Counted from the stretch's first letter, positions 1-10,360 are shown. The stretch: DNA of 64,000 bases from Oscillatoria nigro-viridis PCC 7112 (GCF_000317475.1 NC_019729.1:1874501-1938500); one strand, 5' to 3'. Program-made: numbers and translations. The notes: generated by a model from the letters alone, not told the origin.

Positions 1-551
1 CCATTGGATTGAATATCGAGAATTTGCCCGATCGCCTTTAATTCCACTAACGATTTTACCTTAGACTCCTCTGGTAACAAACTGCGACTCTTGGCGATCG
101 CACTATTGGCCTCTTCCCAACGCCCAAGCTGTTGATATGTCAACGAAAGATTACCCAGGGCGATCGCCTGATTCAACCAATCTCCCCCCACCTCAAAACC
201 CGCAACAGCTTGCCGCCAATACTTCGCAGCCTCTGGAAACTCCCCAGCAGCATAACTTGTTCTAGCCAAATCCTCCCATTCCTGTGGCGATCGCGGCTGA
301 GTGCCAATCCCTAATTTTCCAGAAATTACTGAAAATTCATCCACTTTTTCCCAACTAATTAGAGAATGTGATACCCCACTTTTTTCCAAATTCAATCCCG
401 ATTGAGCCTTGACATTTGCAGCAAACAATGATAATAATGCTGCCACAAATAAGATAGTAAATAGTCTCAGACTTCGCCCCCACCTCAGACGTGCTGGTTT
501 CAAAAAGAGAACCTGGATAGAACGGAAAAATGTAAACCTTTTTCTTGCCAT
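1..551 (-). CDS. Secreted TPR-repeat protein, N-terminal part (probably CHAT/TPR type)
   Basis: The frame is open from ATG at 551 to the window edge, so the 3' end is missing. The protein starts MARKRFTFFRS, has a hydrophobic signal segment (about residues 30-50, ending AANVKAQ) and then helical TPR-like repeats (EWEDLARTSYAAGEFPEAA, and a second unit with ALGNLSLTYQQLGRWEEA). A purine-rich ribosome binding site (GAGGGGGA) lies just before the ATG, which supports this start although it overlaps the 3' end of the transporter gene by 52 bases. In cyanobacteria, two-partner secretion operons are often followed by a secreted TPR protein with a C-terminal CHAT protease domain. That domain would lie outside the window, so the CHAT assignment is inference. 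Confidence 0.75.
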   Translation of the reverse strand, partial: MARKRFTFFRSIQVLFLKPARLRWGRSLRLFTILFVAALLSLFAANVKAQSGLNLEKSGVSHSLISWEKVDEFSVISGKLGIGTQPRSPQEWEDLARTSYAAGEFPEAAKYWRQAVAGFEVGGDWLNQAIALGNLSLTYQQLGRWEEANSAIAKSRSLLPEESKVKSLVELKAIGQILDIQSN

Positions 552-2452
552 GTTGTCCCCCTCGAATTCACATCAACTAAAGGAATACCCCAATAAAAAT
601 TGGCCGACATACTATCACCCAATTCCCACCGCAAACCCGTACCAACCGAGAGCAACAATTGACGCTCTAAGCTATCTCTACCTGAACTATTCCAAACAGT
701 ACCAGCATCAACAAAAGGAGTAATTTGTAAAACCCCTAACCCTCGATCGGACTTACCCAAAATCGGAAACCTAAGTTCCGCCGATGCTGAAATTCCATTA
801 TCACCCAACAGAATATCCTGCCGATAACCTCTGACACTATTCCCACCTCCAATTCCAAATTGTTCTAGAGGTAAAAGCGTCCTATTCGCCAATTGTATAT
901 CAGTTTTTGCCAACACAAAAGTGTCTCTCCTCAAGCGGCGAATCCATTGTCCCTGACCGCGCCATGCCAAAAATCGGCTATCAGGAGCCTCGCTATTAAC
1001 AGTAGCATTAAACGCTCCTAATCCCAAACTAAATTGAGAGCGCAAAGCCAATAATTCATCATTGTTCCGCACAGTCCAATCTTGAAAAAACCTGACTGCT
1101 GATATTCCCGTGCGCCCTTTGGCATCTGCTCCTGCAGAAAGAGGAAAATCTTCCCCTAAAATTGAAGTGCCAGTTTCCCGCCTAGTTACTGTCACTCCGA
1201 TAGCTACCTCTTGTCTAGGATGTATCAATAAAGGTTGGCGCAAAGTTATATCTAAATATTGTGCTGCTGCTTTTATATCAACCTTTTCAAAAGGTTTCTC
1301 TACGACGCGATTGGCAGTAACGCCCGCTGAGAAATTAATTGTGCCATTGTTAGGATTTAATGGCAATGTATAGCTTAGATCAAAAGCATTACTGCCCTCA
1401 GTATTGGTGTAAGCCACACTCAATCCATCGCCTTTTCCGAATAAGTTTGCTTCCGTTAGCTGTAGCTGGTGGCGGAAACTGCCGACACTGGGAGCCCGTC
1501 GATTGTCTAGTAGCAATGCAGCACTAAATGTTTTTTCTTCCTCGAAATTAACTTCAAGGGCACTTCTGTTGGACTGAGAGCCGGGTATCAACTCAGCAGA
1601 AATATTTCTAATTAAAGGATCTAGTTCGAGCAATCGTAGGGCATCTAGCAGGCGAGAAACTTGTAAAGGCTGGGAGGCGATCGCCAAACGGCTGCATACA
1701 TAATTGAGATTTAGGCGCTGCTTTCCCGTCCGCCTCCTGACCCGAATTGATTCTAAGCCTCCTTCAACGATTTTGATCGTGACTTCCCCAGCAGCCCCTC
1801 GGTTTTGCAACCTTTGATTTGGTTCTTCGCTCGTGGTGGGAATGTAGGCAAAAGAGTTAATATATCCTCGGTCATTATAGAATTTTGTTACTTCGGAAAT
1901 TAGTTGCTGCAATTGAGCAAATGTGATTTTTATTTCTGATAACTGATGAGTATTGCTATCTAATGTTAGCAATTTGTTAGTAATTTCCGTTTCAAGGGTT
2001 TGTTGACTAAAAACTGTATTACCAATGAAGCGAAAATTAGTAACAGAGATTGCCTCAATGACTTCATTAGTGGTATCTTCCGGTGTTTTAGTTAGAGGAG
2101 ATTGCGGCTCTGGCGATCGTACTGGGAGCGGACATTCGTAAAGTTGACTGCTATCCGGCTTCGGTTCAGTTTTTCTTTCCTGCAAGCTAGGAGATGGATT
2201 AGCTGGCTGGGGTAGGTTTGGCTGGGAAGGGACGGTTTGCGGTACTAAAGGCTCTGAGAGGTTAGGATTTTGAGTTGCGGTAGGTATCTGTGTTATGAAA
2301 TCTGGGCGCTCGTTGAGTTCTTCTATTGGGAATAGGAGAACGGTTTGTGCTTTCACCGGCCAAACCGTCGAACTACTAGCTAATATTCCCGCAGCTATTT
2401 GTAGGAGCCGATCGCCGCATTTCTGATTTCCTTTATCGACCATAGCAACCAC
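500..2452 (-). CDS. ShlB/FhaC/HecB-type two-partner secretion transporter (TpsB)
   Basis: Outer-membrane Omp85-superfamily pore that secretes the neighbouring exoprotein. The 650-residue protein has a signal-like segment (about 17-37), a Pro/Gln-rich linker (about 50-120), a POTRA domain beginning near TNFRFIGNTVFSQQTLE (about 138), a second POTRA, and a beta-barrel region from about residue 300 to the end. The barrel carries the family motif around NSVRGYRQD (near 548) and ends in Phe, the usual outer-membrane insertion signal. Length is normal for the family. The start overlaps the end of the upstream exoprotein gene by 20 bases and the 3' end overlaps the TPR gene, so the three genes look translationally coupled in one operon. 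Confidence 0.93.
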   Translation of the reverse strand: MVAMVDKGNQKCGDRLLQIAAGILASSSTVWPVKAQTVLLFPIEELNERPDFITQIPTATQNPNLSEPLVPQTVPSQPNLPQPANPSPSLQERKTEPKPDSSQLYECPLPVRSPEPQSPLTKTPEDTTNEVIEAISVTNFRFIGNTVFSQQTLETEITNKLLTLDSNTHQLSEIKITFAQLQQLISEVTKFYNDRGYINSFAYIPTTSEEPNQRLQNRGAAGEVTIKIVEGGLESIRVRRRTGKQRLNLNYVCSRLAIASQPLQVSRLLDALRLLELDPLIRNISAELIPGSQSNRSALEVNFEEEKTFSAALLLDNRRAPSVGSFRHQLQLTEANLFGKGDGLSVAYTNTEGSNAFDLSYTLPLNPNNGTINFSAGVTANRVVEKPFEKVDIKAAAQYLDITLRQPLLIHPRQEVAIGVTVTRRETGTSILGEDFPLSAGADAKGRTGISAVRFFQDWTVRNNDELLALRSQFSLGLGAFNATVNSEAPDSRFLAWRGQGQWIRRLRRDTFVLAKTDIQLANRTLLPLEQFGIGGGNSVRGYRQDILLGDNGISASAELRFPILGKSDRGLGVLQITPFVDAGTVWNSSGRDSLERQLLLSVGTGLRWELGDSMSANFYWGIPLVDVNSRGTTWQEKGLHFSVLSRFSF

Positions 2453-5153
2453 GGGTAGGATTAAAAGGGCTGTGGAGAGTAACAGCAGCAGGATTAGCAG
2501 TAAAAATAACTTCTCCTTTGCTGTTAACGGCCCAACCTTGAGCCGATAGGATGGGGGCGGAAGTAGGACGAGCTTGTTGGGGTGCAGCAGTTCTGGTTCG
2601 TTGTTCTACAGGGGCTACAGCGTCGGCTAAACCGACTGCAACTGAGCCGTTGCTGAGTGTTTCCGCCGGATTTGCTGGCAAGCCGCGCCCAATTCTGGTA
2701 AAGGTTCTATCGGTTCCTGACTGTCGTTGACCGGGACAAATTTGGGCGATTGCGTCGGGATTGGCGATCGTTTTTGGTAATTGAAGTACACCTTGGGTGG
2801 GGTCAATATCGGGAGTATTGAGAATCACCTCACCGTCGAGTTGCGGGCCTGCTAGGGAGGTAGCGGTGATGTCGCTGTTTAGGGTTTGTTGCGATCGGGC
2901 CTCAGTAGCAAAAATACCTTGAGCATTAATTGTAACGCGCCCGCCTCTAGCTTCTAGGGAATTAGCACTAATGTCGCTATTTTCTAACGCTGCTAATACT
3001 CCGGTATCAATACTAATATTCCCACCCGTGGCCGAACCTGTAGCGCTAGTAGTGATTTGACTACCTCGACGCATTTGCAAGTCCTGAGTTTGTAAGCGAA
3101 TATTGCCAAAATTGCCAGCAGAAGTTGTCGCTGATATCTCTCCACGATCTAGGCGAATAGAGTCCGCATTTACTATCAAATTACCAGCCGATCCTGAGCC
3201 TGAAGCACTGACAGTAACTTGGGCGCCATCCTGAATAATGAACTGCCCTGCTTGAACAGTCAAGTTTCCCCCATTGCTAGAATTGAAGGTGCGGGAACTG
3301 ACAACTGCTCTGTCTGTTACTCTAAAAGTATTTGCATTGATGCTAATTTCTCCCGCCTCACCAATCGCTCCTACCTCGGTAGGTGTAAAGATTCCACTCG
3401 ATTGTCCACCTGCATCCATTCCAGCTAAATAGATCGAATTAGCATTAATCTGAATACTCCCTCCATTTCCCCGCCCAAAAGTGTTGGCAATTACAACGGC
3501 ACCATTTCCTACTGAAAGCACCCTGGTATTAATCCGAATATTGCCACCTTCACCTACCCCTGTTTCTTTAACGCTGCTGAAAATACCACTGGATTGTCCA
3601 ACTTTTAAGTCTTCTCTGAACGGGCCTGCCCCGTTTAAAATAATAGTATCGCGGGCATTTATTATTACGCTACCAGGATTTCCCTGTCCACCTGTGCTTG
3701 TGGTTATAACAGCGCCATTGGTGACAGACAGTGATCCTGCTGTGATGTTAATGGTTCCTCCCCGACCGGCTGTTTCAGAGTCTTCCACTCGGCTGTATGC
3801 ACCGCTGGAGAAAAGATCGGCGGCATTTACTCCATCAAAAGAAGCTGTATGCCGGACGTTAATGTTAATACTCCCCGCATTTCCTTGTCCCAAGGTACTA
3901 GCTTGCAAGACAGCGCCATCGGTGACAGATAAAGTTCCTGCTCTTAGATTGATATCACCGCCCTGACCTACAGCTTTGGGTTGAACCAAGCTATATGCAC
4001 CGCTGGAAACGTTATCACTACCTTCTCCCTCAAAAGAAGCTTTATCCCTGACAGTTATATTCACATTGCCTGAGTTTCCCTTTCCAAAGATGCCTGTAAA
4101 TATCTGACCTCCATTAGTGACTCTGAGAGATCCTGCTGTGATGCGAATATCGCCTCCTTGACCTTTGGAGTCAGATAAAACCGCGTTAGAAATAAAGCTT
4201 TGAGTACCTGTAACGGCAATCTCTCCTGTCGCATTAACCTCGATATCTCCCGCTTTACTGTCAGCGGTATCCACTCCGGCTGCTATCCCCGCTCGAAGTG
4301 TCGAACCTTGAGAAATCTCTAGGTTTCTAGCATTGACAGCAATAACCCCGCCTTCTTTAGCACGTACATTCACTTGAGTACCGTTTGTCAGAGATACATC
4401 ACCTCTGGCTAACCCCTCTGGAAAGCTCAAACTCAACTGATTATTATCCCAATTCAGCCTGACTGTTCCCGATCTGCTTAAGCCGCCTAACTCAACTCTA
4501 CCCCCCGGAACCTGCAAATTTCCGCCGTCCAACCTCACATCGCCACCTGCGAGTGCTATAGTTTGGCCTGGTAACACTTGGAGTCCCACAACTTTACCAC
4601 TGCGATCGATCGCCCTGGATTGATTGACAATGCTGCCTGAATTTCGGTCATATTGCAAGGCAATGGGTATGTTTATTGTGAGCAAAGAGGAAGTTTGATT
4701 GGGAGCGATCGCACTAAATTCTCTCCCGCCTGCGAAATTAATGCTATTAGCTGTAGTGCCTAAAAACGAGCCGCCGATATTTAGGCTGGCATTCGGGCCA
4801 AAAATAATCCCATTGGGGTTGATGAGAAATAGGTTGGCGCAGCAATTCGCTTTGAGGATGCCATCAATGTTAGAAATTGACCCACCTGTGACGCGAGTAA
4901 AGATATTTTGAATGGTATCAACGTTGTTAAAAAATGCCGTACCGCCGGTGGGGACGGAAAATTCCCGAAAGCTATGGAATAGGTTGGGGCCCGCTGCTGT
5001 GCCGCCTTGAATCCTTAAGGTGTTTCCGTCTCTGGTGACGGTGGAGTTGAGCGGTAGAGTGCGATCGGGGGCAATTTGGGCACTTACCAAAGTGGGAAAG
5101 CCACAAATATAAAATAGAATATAGAATACTTTTGCTTTTGTTTTATTGCTCAC
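2433..5153 (-). CDS. Filamentous haemagglutinin-type exoprotein (TpsA)
   Basis: Secreted beta-helix protein, the substrate of the adjacent ShlB-type transporter. The 906-residue sequence opens with a signal peptide (about 1-25, ending LVSAQ). The TPS secretion domain follows (about 30-150), with the hallmark pieces NLFHSFREFSV, IFTRVTGG and FLINPNGIIFGPNA. The rest is a repetitive, Gly/Asn/Thr-rich beta-helix made of repeated blocks such as GGDIRITAGSLRVTNGG. A C-terminal segment contains two cysteines (ICPGQ and RGCYG), common in cyanobacterial members. It is short for a haemagglutinin but ordinary for cyanobacterial CHAT/TPS loci. Role in adhesion or surface structure is family knowledge, not shown here. 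Confidence 0.93.
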   Translation of the reverse strand: MSNKTKAKVFYILFYICGFPTLVSAQIAPDRTLPLNSTVTRDGNTLRIQGGTAAGPNLFHSFREFSVPTGGTAFFNNVDTIQNIFTRVTGGSISNIDGILKANCCANLFLINPNGIIFGPNASLNIGGSFLGTTANSINFAGGREFSAIAPNQTSSLLTINIPIALQYDRNSGSIVNQSRAIDRSGKVVGLQVLPGQTIALAGGDVRLDGGNLQVPGGRVELGGLSRSGTVRLNWDNNQLSLSFPEGLARGDVSLTNGTQVNVRAKEGGVIAVNARNLEISQGSTLRAGIAAGVDTADSKAGDIEVNATGEIAVTGTQSFISNAVLSDSKGQGGDIRITAGSLRVTNGGQIFTGIFGKGNSGNVNITVRDKASFEGEGSDNVSSGAYSLVQPKAVGQGGDINLRAGTLSVTDGAVLQASTLGQGNAGSININVRHTASFDGVNAADLFSSGAYSRVEDSETAGRGGTINITAGSLSVTNGAVITTSTGGQGNPGSVIINARDTIILNGAGPFREDLKVGQSSGIFSSVKETGVGEGGNIRINTRVLSVGNGAVVIANTFGRGNGGSIQINANSIYLAGMDAGGQSSGIFTPTEVGAIGEAGEISINANTFRVTDRAVVSSRTFNSSNGGNLTVQAGQFIIQDGAQVTVSASGSGSAGNLIVNADSIRLDRGEISATTSAGNFGNIRLQTQDLQMRRGSQITTSATGSATGGNISIDTGVLAALENSDISANSLEARGGRVTINAQGIFATEARSQQTLNSDITATSLAGPQLDGEVILNTPDIDPTQGVLQLPKTIANPDAIAQICPGQRQSGTDRTFTRIGRGLPANPAETLSNGSVAVGLADAVAPVEQRTRTAAPQQARPTSAPILSAQGWAVNSKGEVIFTANPAAVTLHSPFNPTRGCYGR

Positions 5154-5580
5154 GGGGTAAGAGGATGTAAAAGGGAGTTCTTAATGAAAGGATTGAGATA
5201 ATTTGGGAAGACAATGGTTTTGAACAATATTATGTGGGAAGCTTTTTTTAGTCAAGTCATTTAACCCAAATCAGTTGGGAGTATCCCAATGAGAGCAGTC
5301 AGTATAAATACTCAGACAATTGTCTGGCTAAGGTGATGGCATAATAGAAAGCAGATAAATTACCATAATCCAAGTTCGCATGACCCCAGAAGAACAGCAG
5401 AAGATCAAAACATCTATTGCAAAATAGTTTTATGATACAATAGAAAATTTTGCTGAGAGTTGATTGAATCCCAACTCCTGACTTATTTGCACTCTTGTCT
5501 TACTAGAAACAGGATAAAATGCTAGAAAGTTCTGTTGGTCGTTACAAAATAAGTAAATCATGAAAAATCAATTTTACCTA
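5154..5580. other. Intergenic region upstream of the two-partner secretion operon
   Basis: No gene of convincing length. It should hold the promoter of the minus-strand operon. A 14-bp perfect palindrome (CAGACAATTGTCTG, 5313-5326) lies about 160 bases upstream of the tpsA start and could be an operator, which is inference. A 15-codon plus-strand frame (5381-5428, MTPEEQQKIKTSIAK) resembles the beginning of a cyanobacterial gene that has been truncated. Just beyond lies the left end of an insertion sequence. Confidence 0.4.
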
Positions 5581-6788
5581 GGGCTTGCTGAATAAGTGCT
5601 GAAAGGTTGACCGTCTGAGGGTTTCGATCGCGATCGCACAGGTGGTAAGTGCAACAAATACAGGTAAAATAGCTCAAAACCCTTGCACGACCCTTAAATG
5701 TTGTGTAAATAAAAATAAGCCCAGACGGCACCCCACCAGAAAGCTTTGAATTCCCTCATGGAGGAAAATTACCCTCAGACAACCGTTGGGTAATCATGGC
5801 TCAACTGATACCGTGGTCAGAATTTGAGGCAGAATATGCACAAAATTTTGCCGTCTCCATTGGAGCACCAGCCAAATCGTTTCGGATGGCATTGGAGGCA
5901 TTAATCATCAAAGAAAAATTAGGAACTAGCGACCGCGAAACGGTAGAACAAATTAGAGAAAACCCTTATCTACAATACTTTATCGGCCTATCATCCTATA
6001 GCGCTCTCATCCCATTAGATGCCTCCCTATTGGTTCATTTTCGACAAATAATTAGCATCAATTTAGTTAACAAAGTGAACAAAAAAATGGTGCAAAAGCT
6101 CCGAGAAGCCACAACACCTCAACCAGAAACAAGCAAAAAAAAACCAGGAGAACCAAGTGAAAGTGAAAATCAGGGAAAACTACTATTAGATGCAACTTGT
6201 GCGAGTGCAGATATCGCCTATCCCACAGACATCAGCATTCTCGATAGAGCAAGAATGCAAACAGAAAAAATATTAGATATCCTCTACAAATCGATTAAAC
6301 ATATCTGCCAGAAGAAACCGAGAACCTACCGCAAAACAGCTCGAAAAGACTATCTAGCACTTGCCAAGCAACGCCGACCGAAACACAGCCAAAAAAGAGC
6401 AGCAATCAACAAGCAACTGCAATATCTCAACAGAAATCTACCTCATATCGAGAAATTAATTGAGTTAGGAGCGCAATTAGGCAAGTTGAAAAAGCAGAAA
6501 TATAACATACTGCTAGTTTGTCACGAAGTTTACCGCCAACAAGCATGGATGTACCAAAACAAAACCAATAAGATAGAAGATAGGATCGTCAGCATAACCC
6601 AACCCCACATTCGTCCCATAGTGAGAGGAAAAGCAGGAAAACACACAGAATTTGGGGCCAAATTGTCAGCGAGCAGCTTTGAAGGGTATGTATTTTTAGA
6701 TCGAATTAGTTGGGATAACTTCAATGAATCAGGAGACTTAATCGCCCAAATAGAAGCCTTCAAAGAATTTACGGTAGTAATAAATATG
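5581..6788 (+). mobile_element. 3'-truncated IS5/IS1182-type element, copy 1
   Basis: The left terminal repeat begins GGGCTTGCTGAATAA at 5581, flanked by TA. The same end occurs in copy 2 (6791 and, inverted, 9060). The transposase frame inside lacks the C-terminal third and there is no matching inverted right end, so the element is truncated where copy 2 starts. It is not expected to move on its own. Confidence 0.75.
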
Positions 6789-6791
6789 TAG
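5796..6791 (+). pseudogene. Truncated IS5/IS1182-type transposase
   Basis: The 331-residue frame begins MAQLIPWSEFEAEYAQNF and continues with SFRMALEALIIKEKL, the DUF772-type N-terminal region of a widespread cyanobacterial transposase. The middle part contains LLLDATCASADIAYPTDISIL and GAKLSASSFEGYVFLDRISW, both typical of the DDE core. The family normally continues for about 150-200 more residues after IEAFKEFT, including the last acidic residue of the active site. Here it ends in VVINM and a stop directly at the next element's end. I infer a deletion rather than a functional short form. Confidence 0.85.
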
Positions 6792-6949
6792 GGCTTGCTG
6801 AATAATCGATCGTAAACCAAGATCGGGAGCGATTGATATATTCAAGCCGAGTTAAAGATAAGTTTTCCTACCTCAATCTCACCGAAGCATAAGCGCCGAT
6901 CGTGTTAAATCCAGAAACAGCTATTGTTTTCCCATAACGGCATAAAAAC

Positions 6950-8230
6950 ACCTGGGGGGGTGACAAAGAGGTCTACGAGATAGACTGTATAAGGGTTGCA
7001 GCCCGCATAGCTTGTTGGTAAAAGCGGCGTTTAGAAGGAGTTAACTTGCGTTTACTGTTCTACCTCGTCAGAATATTGTCCCTTGATAATTCACCCACTT
7101 TTCTCCATCTAAACCTACACCAAATGTACTCCGTCTTCGATATCTTTTTTTAGGTTCTTTGCGGCGAGATACATATTTTTTCACCTGCTTTTTCCTTATT
7201 TCATTGCCTTGAAATATTCCCGAACTGTAGGCGAGCGTCATGAGCAAAATCATCTTAATAAGTCGGTCTCCTTTTAAGCTAGTTCCTTCAAGATCGTAGC
7301 CTCCCGTTTTACAGTCTCGGAACATTTCTTCAATACCCATCCGTTGCTGGTAAGCATCTATAGCTGCCGGCAACGATCCTAAATCTGTGAGTATAAACCA
7401 CGCTTCATCAACCTTCCATGCCCCGTAGTTTCTTTTCCACGCTACTTGCAACATCAAATCCAGTAGCAGGCTGAGTTTTTCTCACTCTTTTACCTTGAAA
7501 ATATAAAGAGGTTCCTGGTACTATTCCTAATTCATCTAACCGTTGCCACACTAAATGTTCCGTTTCGATGCAATGATTTTTTTTAGTCTTAAACAAAAAG
7601 ATACACCCTTTTCCCTCAGCCAGTTTCCCAAATCGACAGAACAAAATTCACGGTCTCCTAAAACGATGACTTTATCTTCTGAAAATAATGGTAAAACTTG
7701 CTGTAAATTGGTTGTTTGTGACTCGAAGTTACTGTTGCCCAATTTTGGCAACAGTGACCAGTATAATGGAATTGCTCTTCGCTCCCAGATCGGGCTAACC
7801 ATAAACAGATTAATGCGTCCCCATTGACTGCGGTCGATTGATCTTGATAAACGACTACCCACACGGCAATAAGTCATCAACCAATAAGTAATTAATGGGA
7901 ACCAAATTAGTGAGATAGTTAAGTGAGGCAAATCGAGAAACCTTTGTAGTTTTCTCCGCCGACTTTCTGTTGTAATTGGATAGGGAAATACCCGGGAGAG
8001 CCGTTCTAATCTCACTTGTTTTTCTGATTGTATCAAGGGTAGCAAGATTTCAATCAGTTTCAATTGAGCTGAACTTAGTTGTTTCTTAAAATGAATGAGG
8101 TAGAATGTTGGTATCATTATTTTTTGGGATAGGCAAGCGTGTAACAATTCTGCTACCTATCTTTTTTTACCACAAGTTGGCTCAATCCTTACTAATTATG
8201 GGTTTCAGGCGGGTTGTCACCCCCCCAGGT
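6950..8230 (-). mobile_element. IS4-type element nested in IS5/IS1182 copy 2
   Basis: Perfect 17-bp terminal inverted repeats, ACCTGGGGGGGTGACAA at 6950-6966 and its reverse complement at 8214-8230, enclose 1,281 bp. The only gene is a frameshifted transposase on the minus strand. I could not find a target duplication: the flanks (CATAAAAAC to the left, ATTGGAGTGG to the right) do not match. That fits the loss of part of copy 2 next to this element. Confidence 0.8.
7068..8117 (-). pseudogene. IS4-family transposase with two frameshifts
   Basis: Three overlapping minus-strand frames together make one transposase of about 340 residues. The first (start MIPTFYLIHFKK at 8117; an ATG at 8147 is also possible) holds the N-terminal region and DKVIVLGDREFCSVDLGNWL, which contains a DDE-core aspartate. 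The second (7408-7644) carries KGCIFLFKTKKNHCIETEH. The third (7068-7457) holds IDAYQQRMGIEEMFRDCKTG with the conserved glutamate (RMGIEEMFRD) of IS4-family enzymes. Shifts near 7560-7640 and 7410-7460 separate them. The breaks are in ordinary sequence, so decay is likelier than programmed frameshifting. Confidence 0.8.
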
Positions 8231-8941
8231 ATTGGAGTGGTTTTTTGATGGCCTGTCTTTATTTGTTGCGAGTGGGTCGTTTTTGTTTGGCAATTAATAA
8301 GTAATCTTTTCTTGCCTGATTCCGGTAGGTTCTTGGTTGATTTTTGATTTGACTTTTTAGAGGTTTATAGAGGATGTCTATAATTTTTTCGGTGTGAACT
8401 CTGGCTCCGTTTAATAATCCTAAGTCGGTTGGATAGCTAATATCGGCGGGAGCGCAGGTCGCATCTACGATCAGTTTTCCTTGATTAGGTGACTTATTTT
8501 TGGCGTCCGAATCCTTTTTTTTTTGATGGCTGTGGTTTCAATCATTTTCTTGACCATTCGTTCATTCACTTTTTCAATTAGGTGGGGACTAATTCTTTGA
8601 CGAAAGTGAACTAATAGTGAAGGGTCAAATGGTAGTTCATTACTGTAGGTTGATTGACCGATAAAGTATTGCATATATGGGTTTTCACGGATTTGTTCTA
8701 CTCTTGGACGATCGCTGATTCCGAGTTTTTCTTTAATGATTAATGCCCCCAATGCCATCCGAAACGATTTGGCTGGGGCTCCCAGGGATGTGGGGCTGTT
8801 TTCAGCATATTCTGCTTCAAATTCTGACCACGGGATGAGTTTGGTCATTTTTACCCAACGGTTGTCTGCTGACAATTTACATCCGTTGGCTAGTTCAAAA
8901 TCCAAGGGTTCGACGGGAGCAAGCTCAGCTTTTCTGTACAC
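8231..8941 (-). pseudogene. Frameshifted, truncated IS5/IS1182-type transposase (copy 2)
   Basis: From 8941 the frame reads a leader (MYRKAELAPVEPLDFE) and then TKLIPWSEFEAEYAENSP and SFRMALGALIIKEKLGISD, clearly homologous to copy 1. The open frame stops after KKKRIRTPKISHLIKEN because of a frameshift in an A-rich run. Homology resumes in another frame as DATCAPADISYPTDLGLL and ends at the nested element at 8230. The start matching copy 1 is at MTKLIPWS (8848). The product cannot be a complete transposase. Confidence 0.8.
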
Positions 8942-9060
8942 GATCGCAGGTGGCTATGCACGGGTTTTGACCTATTTTACCTGTTTATCTTGCACTTTAC
9001 TCTCGATCGCGCGCTCGAAACCCAGGCCACGCAATATGCGATCGATTATTCAGCAAGCCC

Positions 9061-9719
9061 TATTTACTCTGCCTCTTTTCCTTTGACCTGTGATTTTTTT
9101 TCGACTGCCTTTTTTACCCCAACTTTTTCTTCTTATCACTCGTAAACTGAATCCACTTTCACGCCCTTTACCATACCTGTAAAAGCTCTGGGGTTTCTTT
9201 TGTTATTCTTAAATACTCAGATAGCTTCTGTTTAAATACTTCTCTTTCAATGGAATTTTATTTGTCCTCTAAACTATATTTAGCCCAAATATAAACGTAT
9301 TTTTTTTATGTAGTATCCTGGATATCTGGGAACCACTCAATTTAATTCCTGTGACTTTTTCTAAATATGTTGCTAGTCTGGCTGCCGTCCATCTCCCAAA
9401 TTCATATCCATATTCTGCCGGATATTTATCAATTGTATCTATCAAGATTTTTTCATACTCTGGAGTGACGAAAGCGAAAATTTACTGGGCTTCTTTTATC
9501 TAAAAAACTATCCAAATTATCTGGGTCGCCATGAACTGACCAATAAGCTACCGTTGTGTAAGCAATCTCCATAAATTCACTGAATTCTCGATAAATTTTT
9601 CCGTCATTTATTAGCAATAAGATGAGAACTTTTTCCCTCACATAATTATCATCAGACTCTTTTAAGAGTTTAATGAGTCTCTGTTTTTGATTTTGAGATA
9701 GATGGTTTTTGGCGGGCAT
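9061..9719 (-). pseudogene. IS630-family transposase remnant
   Basis: An intact start (MPAKNHLSQNQKQRLIKLLK) leads into the helix-turn-helix region (EFMEIAYTTVAYWSVHG). After a frameshift near 9470 the protein continues as TPEYEKILIDTIDKYPAEYG and GRWTAARLATYLEKVTGI. Further shifts lead to ISRILHKKN, WAKYSLEDKQNSIEREVF and finally ESGFSLRVIRRKSWGKKG. The gene is cut at 9061 by IS5/IS1182 copy 2, so the rest of the DDE domain is missing. At least three frameshifts make it non-functional. Confidence 0.8.
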
Positions 9720-9775
9720 ACATTCTAACTAACGATCGCTTATCTTATATTTATATTATACAATCTAGCTGCGTA

Positions 9776-10345
9776 TCAGCTTAAACTAGCAGACCGCTGC
9801 CAACACGGTAACGAGCGTTTTCCAGTATTAGAAAGCATAGAAAGTGAAGAGATCGCTCTTCTGACTTGTTCTGGCCGGCACTTCTTTTGTAGCGGTACAA
9901 TTATTCTGGCGTTGCTGTGACCGCTGATTTCTTGAACGATCCGCAATGGAATCCCCGCGTTGCTCATCGCTCGTGAGGGCCGTTCTCCGCAGGCTGTGGG
10001 TGGAAGCGCCGGTGATGCCAACTTTCTCGCAAGCTTTCTGGAACAATTGAGAGGCGGCTTCTGGATTCATGTGCTTCCTGCGGTGGTTTAGGTGGCGGCT
10101 GGGGAACAGGTACTGGTGATTGGGATGCGAGTAGGTTTCCAACAGCAGCCTCAACTCTTGAATGATCGGGATGGTGCGGGTGACGAGCTTGCCTTTGGTG
10201 TTGACGAAAGCGGATAATCGTGGAGGAGCGGACGACGCCCGCCGGGGTGAAAACATCGATGACTTTCAAGCTGCACGCTTCGGCCGTGCAGGCGGTGTAC
10301 GGGCAAATTCCGAAGAGGGTGCGGTCGCGATCGCTCCAAAATCGA
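9776..10345 (-). pseudogene. Tyrosine recombinase (phage-type integrase) remnant
   Basis: Three frames carry successive pieces of one catalytic domain: RDRTLFGICPYTACTAEACS (about 10260-10340), TRTIPIIQELRLLLETYSH and THSLRRTALTS with the catalytic His-x-x-Arg box (about 9990-10200), and GIPLRIVQEISGHSNARII with the Gly-His box (about 9890-9960). A further shift follows this box and the nucleophilic tyrosine is not recognisable. The N-terminal core-binding domain is absent. It is a decayed integrase, consistent with an old integrative element or plasmid in this region. Confidence 0.75.
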
Positions 10346-10360
10346 CTTGCTACCGTCGCT

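Larger units (their letters stand above)
6791..9060 (-). mobile_element. IS5/IS1182-type element, copy 2, with a nested IS4-type insertion
   Basis: The two ends are matching inverted repeats: GGGCTTGCTGAATAATCG at 6791 and its reverse complement ending at 9060, each flanked by TA. The transposase reads on the minus strand from about 8941. It is frameshifted near 8510-8530 at a run of A (minus strand) and cut off at 8230 by the nested IS4-type element. The stretch 6791-6949 is the far end of the element, but the sequence coding for the transposase C-terminus is missing, so material was lost beside the nested insertion. Copy 2 sits at the point where copy 1 and an IS630-type gene are both broken. 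Confidence 0.75.
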
